Source: Bryobacterales bacterium (GTDB lineage Bacteria > Acidobacteriota > Terriglobia > Bryobacterales > Bryobacteraceae). From it: a stretch of 51,096 bases of DNA. Location of the stretch: the NCBI GenBank assembly GCA_026954325.1, contig JAIXKK010000178.1, forward strand, positions 1 to 51,096. The letters run 5' to 3'. The number at the start of each line of letters is the position of its first letter. Within the stretch, counting starts at the first letter, position 1. The notes below the pieces were generated by a model. The model saw only the letters and a list, made by a program, of their open reading frames with translations. It searched no databases and was not told where the DNA came from. Below, in pieces: positions 24,845 through 32,558 of this stretch. Both the position numbers and the translations under genes were made by a program.

Positions 24845-25614
24845 ACACCGATTTCGAACCGATGGTGCCTCAGCCACGGCTGCCGGAAGCCCCGGCGGCG
24901 GAGGCGCCTTCCTCGCTGCAATACCCGTTTTGGACCTACGAAGACATTGCACTGTTCTTCGGCATGGGGCTGCCTTCGCTGGTTCTGAGCGTCGTCCTTA
25001 TGGAAGCCATCACCTGGTTGCTGCCCGTGAAGCCCGATAAAGCTCTTTATTTTCTGCTTGCGCAGTTCATCGGTTATGGCCTGTGGTTTGCCTCCCTTGT
25101 TCTGTTGTTCCGTGTCCGCTACGATGCGCCGTTCTGGCCCTCGCTTGCCTGGGTGGTGCCGAAGCAGGGCTTCTGGCGCTGCGTGTTTCAAGGTCCCATG
25201 CTCGCCTTCGCGGTGGCCTGGCTGGGCTTCCTGTTGCGGACCCCGCAAATAGAGATGCCTTTCCAGCAGTTGCTGCGTGACCGATCCTCCCTGATGGTGA
25301 TGGGGGTTTTTGCGGTGTCCATCGGCCCGCTGTGCGAGGAACTGGCCTTCCGCGGATTCCTGATGCCCATCCTGGTGCGCAGTTTAGGCCCGTGGCCGGG
25401 CATTCTCATTACGGCCATTCCGTTTGCCCTTCTGCACGGCCCGCAATACTCGTGGTCCTGGCAGCATGTGGTGCTGCTTGTGCTGGCCGGAACGGCGTTC
25501 GGCCGAGTGCGGTATATTACGGGATCGACGGCTGCCGCGGCCCTGACGCACGCCACCTACAATCTGACGTTCTTCAGCGCCATGGTAGCCCAGGGAAAAG
25601 AATGGCAGCCTTAG
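24841..25614 (+). CDS. CPBP family intramembrane metalloprotease
   Basis: A 257-residue multi-pass membrane protein of the Rce1/CAAX-like family. The metal-site motifs are in order: EELAFRGFLMP (EExxxR), FALLHGP and THATYN. Several long hydrophobic helices run from about residue 38 to 250. Members cleave or bind prenylated or bacteriocin-related peptides; the substrate here is unknown. The ATGA overlap with the gene before and a seven-base gap to mtnA put it inside the same transcript, though nothing in its sequence explains the grouping. Confidence 0.88.
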   Translation: MNTDFEPMVPQPRLPEAPAAEAPSSLQYPFWTYEDIALFFGMGLPSLVLSVVLMEAITWLLPVKPDKALYFLLAQFIGYGLWFASLVLLFRVRYDAPFWPSLAWVVPKQGFWRCVFQGPMLAFAVAWLGFLLRTPQIEMPFQQLLRDRSSLMVMGVFAVSIGPLCEELAFRGFLMPILVRSLGPWPGILITAIPFALLHGPQYSWSWQHVVLLVLAGTAFGRVRYITGSTAAAALTHATYNLTFFSAMVAQGKEWQP

Positions 25615-25621
25615 GGAGCAA

Positions 25622-26647
25622 ATGGTAGAGACGATTGAATGGACAGCCGACGGCGTGGTGATGATTGATCAGACTCGCCTGCCTCGGGAAACGGTCTACG
25701 TCACCTGCAAGACATATGAGGAAGTCGCGGAAGCCATCCGGAGCATGGTCATCCGGGGCGCTCCCGCGATTGGCGTCGCCGCCGCCATGGGCGTGGCATT
25801 GGGGATGCTCGGCAGCGATGAAGGGGATTTTGACGCCCATCTGGAGCGGGTATGCGGCGCCCTGGCCGCCACGCGTCCCACCGCCGTCAACCTCTTCTGG
25901 GCCATCGACCGCATGAAGCGGGTGGCGCAAAGCCTGCGGGGACATTCGTTGAACGAGATTCGCGCCCGCCTGATTGACGAAGCCGTGCACGTCTACCGGG
26001 AAGACATCGCCATCAACCGCTCGATCGGCGCCAACGGCGCGCCGCTGGTGCCCGATGGTAAGCGCGTGCTCACCCACTGCAATGCCGGAGCCCTGGCAAC
26101 CGCCGGATACGGCACGGCGCTGGGCGTCGTCCGCGCGGCCGTCGAAGCGGGCAAGAAGATCGCCGTCTACGCCGACGAAACCCGGCCGTTCCTTCAGGGC
26201 GCACGCCTGACAGCCTGGGAGTTGCAGCAGGATGGCATCGAAACCACGCTCATCACCGATAACATGGCCGGCTATTTCCTGCGCCGCGGGGAAATCGGCT
26301 GCGTCGTGGTCGGCGCCGACCGCATCGCGCGCAACGGCGACGTGGCCAATAAGATCGGCACCTACTCCGTCGCCGTGCTGGCCAAGGAGAACGGCGTTCC
26401 ATTTTACGTGGCGGCTCCCATCTCCACGCTGGATCTGACGCTCGCGGATGGAGACCGGATTCCGATCGAACAGCGCGCCGCGGCCGAAGTCACCCACGTG
26501 TTCGGGGTTCCCGTGGCGCCGGAAGGGATTTCGGTCGCCAACCCGGCTTTTGACGTCACGCCGAACCGCTATGTCACGGCCATCATCACCGAGAAGGGCG
26601 TGGCGTACCCGCCGTACGAAGAATCATTGGCGCGCCTGGCGGGCTGA
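25622..26647 (+). CDS. mtnA: S-methyl-5-thioribose-1-phosphate isomerase
   Basis: Methionine-salvage enzyme that isomerises methylthioribose-1-phosphate to the ribulose form, recovering sulfur from methylthioadenosine made in polyamine synthesis. Conserved blocks include MVIRGAPAIGVAAAMGVAL, the catalytic Cys in THCNAGALATAGYGTAL, ADETRPFLQGARLTAWEL and the catalytic Asp in VVGADRIARNGDVANKIG. The 341-residue length is normal. It is homologous to eIF2B subunits, but these motifs mark MtnA. No other mtn genes are in the window. It converges on mutS2, six bases apart. Confidence 0.94.
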   Translation: MVETIEWTADGVVMIDQTRLPRETVYVTCKTYEEVAEAIRSMVIRGAPAIGVAAAMGVALGMLGSDEGDFDAHLERVCGALAATRPTAVNLFWAIDRMKRVAQSLRGHSLNEIRARLIDEAVHVYREDIAINRSIGANGAPLVPDGKRVLTHCNAGALATAGYGTALGVVRAAVEAGKKIAVYADETRPFLQGARLTAWELQQDGIETTLITDNMAGYFLRRGEIGCVVVGADRIARNGDVANKIGTYSVAVLAKENGVPFYVAAPISTLDLTLADGDRIPIEQRAAAEVTHVFGVPVAPEGISVANPAFDVTPNRYVTAIITEKGVAYPPYEESLARLAG

Positions 26648-26653
26648 CCCGCT

Positions 26654-29083
26654 TCAACTCTCCTTCAACTCCGCCACCGTAGCTCCCGTGCCGCCCTCGC
26701 TCGGTGAAGCGGCATAAAACTTCGCCACGTGCGGGCTGCGCGCCAGCGCCTCGGCCACCGCCTTCTTCAAAATGCCCATCCCGTGCCCGTGCACCACGCG
26801 GATGCGCATCACCTCCGCCATCACCGCCTGATCGAGGAACTTGTCCAGTTCCTCCATCGCCTCTTCCACGTGTTTTCCGATAAGGTTCAACTCGCGATAG
26901 GAGGTGTCCCAGCGAGGCCCGGCGGGCTGGAAGGTGACATTCGAAGGCAGTTTTCCCCCGCCCCCGCCCTCCGGCAGCACTTCCAGCACATCATCGATAG
27001 AGACCTGTAGCTTGAGGAAGCCCGCCTGCACTTCCAGCCGGTCCGGCCCGAGTTTCCGCTTCACCAGCGCGGGCTCGCGCACGTTCGTCAGGCGCACCCG
27101 TGCTCCCTCTTCGATCCGCAAGCGCGGAATCACGCCTTGCCGCGCCTCATCCGAGGTGGAGAGCACCGTGGCGCGCACCTCCTCGCGAAACTCGCGCGTG
27201 GTCTTCGCCACTTTGCGCCGCGCCTGCTCGGACGCCTTGCGGTTCTGCGCTCCTTGCAGAATGCCTTCAATGGTCTGCCGCGACTGCTCTTCGAAATTCC
27301 GCATCAGCAGTTCGCAGCGGCGCTCCAATTCCTTGAGCTTGGCCGACTCCTTCTGCTCCCACTCCCGCGCCACCGCCTTCTCGCGCGCGGCAAGCGCCGT
27401 GCGTTGCTCCTCGAGCTTCCGCTTCTCCTCGGCAAGCTCGCTGGTCTTATCCTGCAATTGCTGGAGGAAGTCGGCGAGTTCGCGCTCGCGGGTGGTCATC
27501 GCCGCGCGAGCCCTTTCGATCAGATCCGGAGGCATGCCCAGCCGGCCGGCGATGGCGAGCCCGGCCGATTCCCCAGGCGCGCCGGCGCGCAGTTGATACG
27601 TCGGCTCGAGTGTCTCATGATCGAAGCCCATCGAGCCGTTCAGGACCCCCTGCCGGCTGCCGCCATACACCTTCAGCGCCATGAGGTGCGTCGAAACCAG
27701 CGTGAACGCCTTCCAGGAGCGCAGGTTGTCGAGAATCGCCACTCCGAGAGCGCCCCCTTCTTCCGGATCAGTGGCGCGCCCCAACTCATCCAGCAACACC
27801 AGCGAATCCGCGGTCACAACGGTGAGGATTTCCCTCACGCGCCGGATGTGTGAAGAGAAGCTCGACAAGCTTTCGGCAATCGACTGTTTGTCCCCGAGGT
27901 CCGCCAGCACCTGGTCGAACAATGGAAACACCGCCTCGCGCGCCGGCGCCGGAATCCCCGCCTGCGCCATCAGCGCCAGCAGACCCGTGGTCTTCAAGGC
28001 CACCGTCTTGCCGCCCGTGTTCGGCCCGCTGAGCAGCAGCGTGCGGCTGCCGGAGTCGAGTTCGAACGTGATCGGGATGATCGGCTTCCGCTGCCGCCGC
28101 AGCACGTCCTCGAGCAGCGGATGGCGCGCGCCTTCCAGCCGCAGCTTCGGGCTTTCCGGATCACAGAACCGCGGAATGACACAGTCGAATTCCAGGGCAA
28201 AGCTTGCCTTGGCGAACACCAGATCGAGGCCGGCAATCGCCTGAAGCGACGCGCCGATGGAAGGCCCGTGCGCCCGCAGCCGGTCCGTCATCTCGCGCAG
28301 GATGCGGAATACTTCCCGCAACTCCTCCTCGGTGAGGCTCACCAGTTCGTTGTTCAGTTCGATGGTTTCAAACGGTTCGACAAACAGGGTGTGGCCGCTG
28401 CCGCTCGAACCGTGAATCACTCCGTTCACGCGCCCCTGCAATCCGGAAACCACGGGCGCCACGAAGCGGTCATTGCGTAGGGTGATGAACTCCTCCTGCA
28501 GGACGCCGTCGGTGCGGTGCGCTTTGAGGAACCGCTCGAGCGACTCCTGAATCATCCGCTTCTGCCGCTCGATTCCCTTGCGGATGCGGTTCAGAGCCAC
28601 GCTCGCGTGGTCAGCCACGGAGCCATCGGGCAGGACGCGGTTCGCCAGATCATGGAGCACTCCGCGCAACTCTCCCCCAATGCCCCCCGCCTGCCTGGCC
28701 AGCAGCGGGAAACGCTCCTCCACAGCCAGCAGGATCATGCGGATATCGCAAGCCCGGTCAAGCAGGCTCAGGAGTTCGAAGATCTCCTTGCCCTCGAGCG
28801 CCGCGCCTTCGATTCTCAGCTTCTGCGCCGCCTGCCGGACGTCGGGAATATCAGTGAACCGCAATCGCAGCGCGGCGCCGCGTCCGGCGGTTTGCGGCTT
28901 ACTCGCGCTTTTCAGATACTCGATGGCTTCGGCGTTTACCGCGTGCGCCTCCTCGAGCGCGCGGCGGTCCGTATGCGGCCGCACCTTGTCGAGTTCCGCC
29001 CGGCCCAACGGGCTGCCGATGAAGCGGCCGATCAACTCACGGAGCGTCTCGAATTCCAACAGGTCCGCGCTTGCATTGGTCAT
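26654..29083 (-). CDS. mutS2: MutS2 with Smr domain, altered LDLR motif
   Basis: MutS-family ATPase; in other bacteria MutS2 suppresses recombination or rescues collided ribosomes. The clamp and lever region is residues 1-330. The ATPase has LLLSGPNTGGKTVALKT and LVLLDELGRATDPEEGGA. A long coiled coil (about 510-620) is rich in Glu/Lys/Arg. The C-terminal Smr domain has VHGHGMGILKKAV (HGxG), but the LDLR nuclease motif reads LNLIG (Asp to Asn). At 809 residues it is normal. The start overlaps the NUDIX stop as ATGA. Confidence 0.93.
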   Translation of the reverse strand: MTNASADLLEFETLRELIGRFIGSPLGRAELDKVRPHTDRRALEEAHAVNAEAIEYLKSASKPQTAGRGAALRLRFTDIPDVRQAAQKLRIEGAALEGKEIFELLSLLDRACDIRMILLAVEERFPLLARQAGGIGGELRGVLHDLANRVLPDGSVADHASVALNRIRKGIERQKRMIQESLERFLKAHRTDGVLQEEFITLRNDRFVAPVVSGLQGRVNGVIHGSSGSGHTLFVEPFETIELNNELVSLTEEELREVFRILREMTDRLRAHGPSIGASLQAIAGLDLVFAKASFALEFDCVIPRFCDPESPKLRLEGARHPLLEDVLRRQRKPIIPITFELDSGSRTLLLSGPNTGGKTVALKTTGLLALMAQAGIPAPAREAVFPLFDQVLADLGDKQSIAESLSSFSSHIRRVREILTVVTADSLVLLDELGRATDPEEGGALGVAILDNLRSWKAFTLVSTHLMALKVYGGSRQGVLNGSMGFDHETLEPTYQLRAGAPGESAGLAIAGRLGMPPDLIERARAAMTTRERELADFLQQLQDKTSELAEEKRKLEEQRTALAAREKAVAREWEQKESAKLKELERRCELLMRNFEEQSRQTIEGILQGAQNRKASEQARRKVAKTTREFREEVRATVLSTSDEARQGVIPRLRIEEGARVRLTNVREPALVKRKLGPDRLEVQAGFLKLQVSIDDVLEVLPEGGGGGKLPSNVTFQPAGPRWDTSYRELNLIGKHVEEAMEELDKFLDQAVMAEVMRIRVVHGHGMGILKKAVAEALARSPHVAKFYAASPSEGGTGATVAELKES

Positions 29084-29559
29084 GTGCGAACTCTCTTTGC
29101 CGGCCGCGATTGGAGTTTCGCGGCCCGGCGGGTGGCGAAAGCGGCCTCAATCACGGGAAGGGTGCCTTCGGTCAGCCGGTAATCCCGCAGTTCTTTTTCG
29201 CCTGCCCATGCCAGCGCGCTGACGTCGCTCGCCGCCGCCGGAGCGCCGCCGAGGATGCGGCAGATATAGTCGATGAGGACGTAGTGGTACTGCGCGCGCC
29301 CCGCATCGTCGTGAATAATACGTTCGAAGATGGTGGCCAGCGATACCGGCTTTACCTCGAGTCCCGTCTCTTCCAGCACTTCGCGCCGGATGCCTTCTTC
29401 GATGCGCTCCCCCGTCTCGAGCACCCCGCCGGGAAGCGACCACCATCCTTTTAGCGGCTCCTTGCCGCGTTCCACCAGCAGGATCTTGTTCTGCCGGAAT
29501 ATAAGCGCGCCCACGCCGAGCACCGGGCGCTTGGGATATTTGCGGCCGTCGCGAGCCAC
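29080..29559 (-). CDS. NUDIX hydrolase
   Basis: A 159-residue pyrophosphohydrolase. The Nudix box is intact: GGVLETGERIEEGIRREVLE followed by ETGLEV (GX5EX7REUXEEXGU). The N-terminus PVLGVGALIFRQNKILLVERG is typical of ADP-ribose or nucleotide-cleaning enzymes, though the substrate cannot be told. GTG 29559 shares one base with the upstream SMP-30 stop, and the gene ends overlapping the mutS2 start, so the three are probably one transcript. Confidence 0.9.
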   Translation of the reverse strand: MARDGRKYPKRPVLGVGALIFRQNKILLVERGKEPLKGWWSLPGGVLETGERIEEGIRREVLEETGLEVKPVSLATIFERIIHDDAGRAQYHYVLIDYICRILGGAPAAASDVSALAWAGEKELRDYRLTEGTLPVIEAAFATRRAAKLQSRPAKRVRT

Positions 29560-30431
29560 TAGTATTGCACCGCGCCTTTCACCGGCAGCCTCACCCGGTA
29601 CACGGATGTCATGGCCGTTACGTAGAGCGTTTCGAAGTCCGGGTCGCCGAACGCGCAGTTTCGCGGCTGCTCCGGAAATTGGATCTTGTGAACGAGCTTG
29701 CCTTCCGGCGAATAGATGGACAACTCGTTGCAGGCGACGTAGAGGTTGCCCTTCTCATCCGCGCGGAGCCCGTCCGGCGGGCCATCGGTCTTTGTAATCA
29801 GCAGGCGTTCGTTCGAGGCGCGCCCCCGCCCGTCCACATCATAGGCATAGACGCCGCGCTCATCGGAGTTCGAAACATAAAGCACGCGGCCATTCGGCGA
29901 CAGCGCGACTCCATTCGGGCGTCCTTTCGGCTTCGCCACCAGATCCAATTCCCCCTTCGGGGTGATATGAAATATCCCATGGAAATCCAGTTCCCGATGG
30001 TCCGCCTGCTCGCCGAAAGCCGGGTCCGTGAACCACACGTGGCCATCCTTGCGGACCACGATGTCGTTCGGAGCGTTGAAGCGCTTCCCCTCGTACTTTT
30101 CCGCGATCACCTCGAGCGTGCCGTCCTTCTTCGTCCGCACCACGCGGCGTGTGCGGCTTTCGCAGGTATAGAGCCGCCCCTGCGCATCGAACGCGTTGCC
30201 GTTCGCGCCGTTGGTGTTCACCCGGAAGCCGGCCACGCCCTGGCCTGGAACGAACTTGTTCATGCGATTGTTCGGCACGTCGCTGAAGATGAGATAGCCC
30301 TCGCGCGACCAGACGGGCCCCTCCGTGAATCGATTGCCCGCCGCCACCTTCTCGATGTGAATATCCGAAAAATCCTGCCCTGGGAGCAACGGGATAAGTA
30401 TGAATAAACAAAGGAAACTCATCACTGACAT
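29559..30431 (-). CDS. SMP-30/gluconolactonase-like secreted protein
   Basis: A six-bladed propeller lactonase-like enzyme. From ATG 30431 a signal peptide (MSVMSFLCLFILIPLLPG) leads to the typical blade sequences FTEGPVWSREGYLIFSD, FNAPNDIVVRKDGHVWFTDP, RPNGVALSPNGRVLYVSN and DGPPDGLRADEKGNLYVA, with the conserved Glu, Asn and Asp metal positions. Upstream ATG 30482 would add 17 residues and spoil the signal peptide; it would also overlap the divergent serine hydrolase region. 290 residues fits. The sugar-acid lactone substrate is likely but not proven. Confidence 0.88.
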   Translation of the reverse strand: MSVMSFLCLFILIPLLPGQDFSDIHIEKVAAGNRFTEGPVWSREGYLIFSDVPNNRMNKFVPGQGVAGFRVNTNGANGNAFDAQGRLYTCESRTRRVVRTKKDGTLEVIAEKYEGKRFNAPNDIVVRKDGHVWFTDPAFGEQADHRELDFHGIFHITPKGELDLVAKPKGRPNGVALSPNGRVLYVSNSDERGVYAYDVDGRGRASNERLLITKTDGPPDGLRADEKGNLYVACNELSIYSPEGKLVHKIQFPEQPRNCAFGDPDFETLYVTAMTSVYRVRLPVKGAVQY

Positions 30432-30513
30432 GATACTGAACCAGCGCGTTCCAGGCCCGGCCGCGCGCCCGCCTCGCGCCACGCAACGCGAAACTGTGAC
30501 AAACTATTCCTCC

Positions 30514-31689
30514 ATGAAAGCCAACCGTTCCGGCCGCGCCAAGTTGCTGGCGCTGCCTCTGCTGGCGGCGTGGTGCGCCGCCGGGCTGGCGGGCCAGTCC
30601 GTGTCGAAGCGCGCCTCTTACTTCCCCCCTGCCGGGGCGTGGGAGCACCAAACTCCCGCCGAAGCGGGAATGGATGCCGCCAGACTCAGGGAAGCCGTCG
30701 AGTGGGCTCAGTCGCACGAATCCAAGTGGGATTTCGGAAAAGACCAGGTGCGAGTCTTCGGCAGGGTTCTGGGCGACATTCCCGCCCGGCGCGCGCGCAC
30801 CAACGGCATCATTCTGCGCCACGGCTACATTGTGGCGGAGTTCGGCGATACGAAAGCCGTCGATCCGGCCTACAGCGCCGCCAAGAGCTTCCTTTCCACC
30901 ACGGCCGCGATTGCGTTCGACAAGGGGCTGATCCGCGGCGTGAATGACCGCGCCGGCGCTTATGTCCACGATGGCGGGTACGACTCTCCGCATAACGCCA
31001 AAGTCACCTGGAAGCATCACCTGCAACAGGAAAGCGAGTGGGAGGGCGAGATGTGGGGGAAGAACGCGAACTTTCTCGGCGTGGAGGAGTTCGGCGCCGG
31101 CAAGAGGGAGCCTCGGGAAATCCATGACCCCGGCACGTATTACGAGTACAACGATGTGCGCATCAACCGTTTCGCGCTCTCCCTGGCCCGGGTGTTCGGA
31201 AAGGGGCTGCCGGACGTGCTGAAGGAAAGCATTATGGACCCGATCGGAGCCTCCCCGGATTGGCGGTGGAAGGGCTACGGCGCGAAGTCAACCGTGGAAA
31301 TCAACGGAAGGCCGGTGGAGTCAGTGAGCGGCGGCACGCGCTGGGGCGGCGGGCTGTGGATCCACTCCGAGGATCTGGCGCGCTTCGGCCTTCTGTTTCT
31401 GAACAAAGGCAAATGGAACGGCCGCCAACTGCTGCCGGAAAAATGGATCAGGGAAGCCGTCACCCCCTCGGCGCACGGCCCGGACTACGGGTATCTCTGG
31501 TGGCTGAACACGAAACGCAAGCAATGGCCGAGCGCCCCGGCATCGAGTTTCGCCGCCGTCGGCAATGGCGGGAACATCGTCTGGATCGATCCCGTGCACG
31601 GCATTGTGCTGGTGTGGCGCTGGCACGAAGGCGGCAAGGCGATGGATGGAATGGCGCGGCGGATCCTGGCCGCTATCGTGGGAAACTGA
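30514..31689 (+). CDS. Secreted serine hydrolase of the beta-lactamase/esterase class C fold
   Basis: From ATG 30514 a signal peptide (MKANRSGRAKLLALPLLAAW) is followed by a mature domain. The catalytic SxxK is SAAKSFLST. The second motif normally YxN appears as YND in YYEYNDVRINRFA. The third is in AVGNGGNIVWIDP. GFLLFLN-like and GYLWWLN segments are typical of class C/DD-peptidase-like esterases. It could be an esterase, amidase or peptidase. The 391-residue length is normal. It is divergent from SMP-30 with about 80 bases between them and is followed by the MBL gene after 50 bases. Confidence 0.85.
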   Translation: MKANRSGRAKLLALPLLAAWCAAGLAGQSVSKRASYFPPAGAWEHQTPAEAGMDAARLREAVEWAQSHESKWDFGKDQVRVFGRVLGDIPARRARTNGIILRHGYIVAEFGDTKAVDPAYSAAKSFLSTTAAIAFDKGLIRGVNDRAGAYVHDGGYDSPHNAKVTWKHHLQQESEWEGEMWGKNANFLGVEEFGAGKREPREIHDPGTYYEYNDVRINRFALSLARVFGKGLPDVLKESIMDPIGASPDWRWKGYGAKSTVEINGRPVESVSGGTRWGGGLWIHSEDLARFGLLFLNKGKWNGRQLLPEKWIREAVTPSAHGPDYGYLWWLNTKRKQWPSAPASSFAAVGNGGNIVWIDPVHGIVLVWRWHEGGKAMDGMARRILAAIVGN

Positions 31690-31739
31690 CGCGGCCGCCG
31701 CCTACGTTCGGCCCGCAAGCTTACAATTGGCGTAGCAAC

Positions 31740-32555
31740 ATGTTGCAGCCAATCAATCACGGCGGCGCCCTGCTTGAGGAGATCGACCAGGCGGAAGCCA
31801 TCCATCCGCGTCTGTGGTGGCTGGGGCACTGCGGGTTCGTCGTGAAGTACTTCGACATCATCTTTTACCTCGATCCGCTGCTCTCTGATTCTCCGGCCCG
31901 CCGTGTCGCTTCGCCGCTGCGGCCCGAAGAGGTGCGCCACGCCGACATGGTGCTGTGCTCTCACGCCCATGGCGGGCACATGGACCCCGCAACGCTCCCC
32001 GCCCTGCTGGCGGCTTCTCCGCGGGCCAAGGTGGTGCTGCCCAAGAGTTCAGCCGAACATGCCCGGTCCATCGGGATCGGCTACCAGCGCATGACCACGA
32101 CGGACAGCGGGCTGCGGGTGGAATATTTCAAGCAAGGCGCCTACGCGCGCGTGTACGCCGTACCTTCGGCCCACCCCGAACTCGACTACACGCCGCTCGG
32201 AGGCTACCCCTACCTCGGGTACCTTGTGCGATGTGGAGACTGCACGTTCTACCATGCCGGCGATTGTGTGCCGTATGAAGGGCTCGCGGACCGCCTGAGG
32301 CCATACAACGTCAGCGTCGCCATGCTTCCCATTGGCGGCCCTTCCGAGGGGAACTTCACCATCGAGGAGGCTTCCACGCTGGCCGCGGATATCGGCGCTC
32401 GATGGCTGGCGCCGATGCACTACGGGACTCTCGGCGAAGATAACGGCAACATCGAGCGATTCGTGGAGTATATGCTGTTTCACCGGCCGGAACAGCGGTT
32501 CAAGGTGTTCGCTTGCGGCGAGGGCTGGCGGGTTCCTCCACCGGACGCGGAATAA
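31740..32555 (+). CDS. Metallo-beta-lactamase-fold hydrolase, UlaG-like, Asp ligand replaced
   Basis: A 271-residue protein of the metallo-beta-lactamase fold. It starts with HPRLWWLGHCGFVV. The metal motif reads SHAHGGHMD, where the family consensus is HxHxDH, so the Asp ligand is Gly. Later residues include GDCVPYEG at the GD position and PMHYGT. It resembles UlaG-type lactonases more than true lactamases. The missing Asp may leave a one-metal or altered site. ATG 31740 was chosen as first codon after the previous stop. LytS-type kinase starts three bases later. Confidence 0.85.
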   Translation: MLQPINHGGALLEEIDQAEAIHPRLWWLGHCGFVVKYFDIIFYLDPLLSDSPARRVASPLRPEEVRHADMVLCSHAHGGHMDPATLPALLAASPRAKVVLPKSSAEHARSIGIGYQRMTTTDSGLRVEYFKQGAYARVYAVPSAHPELDYTPLGGYPYLGYLVRCGDCTFYHAGDCVPYEGLADRLRPYNVSVAMLPIGGPSEGNFTIEEASTLAADIGARWLAPMHYGTLGEDNGNIERFVEYMLFHRPEQRFKVFACGEGWRVPPPDAE

Positions 32556-32558
32556 ATC

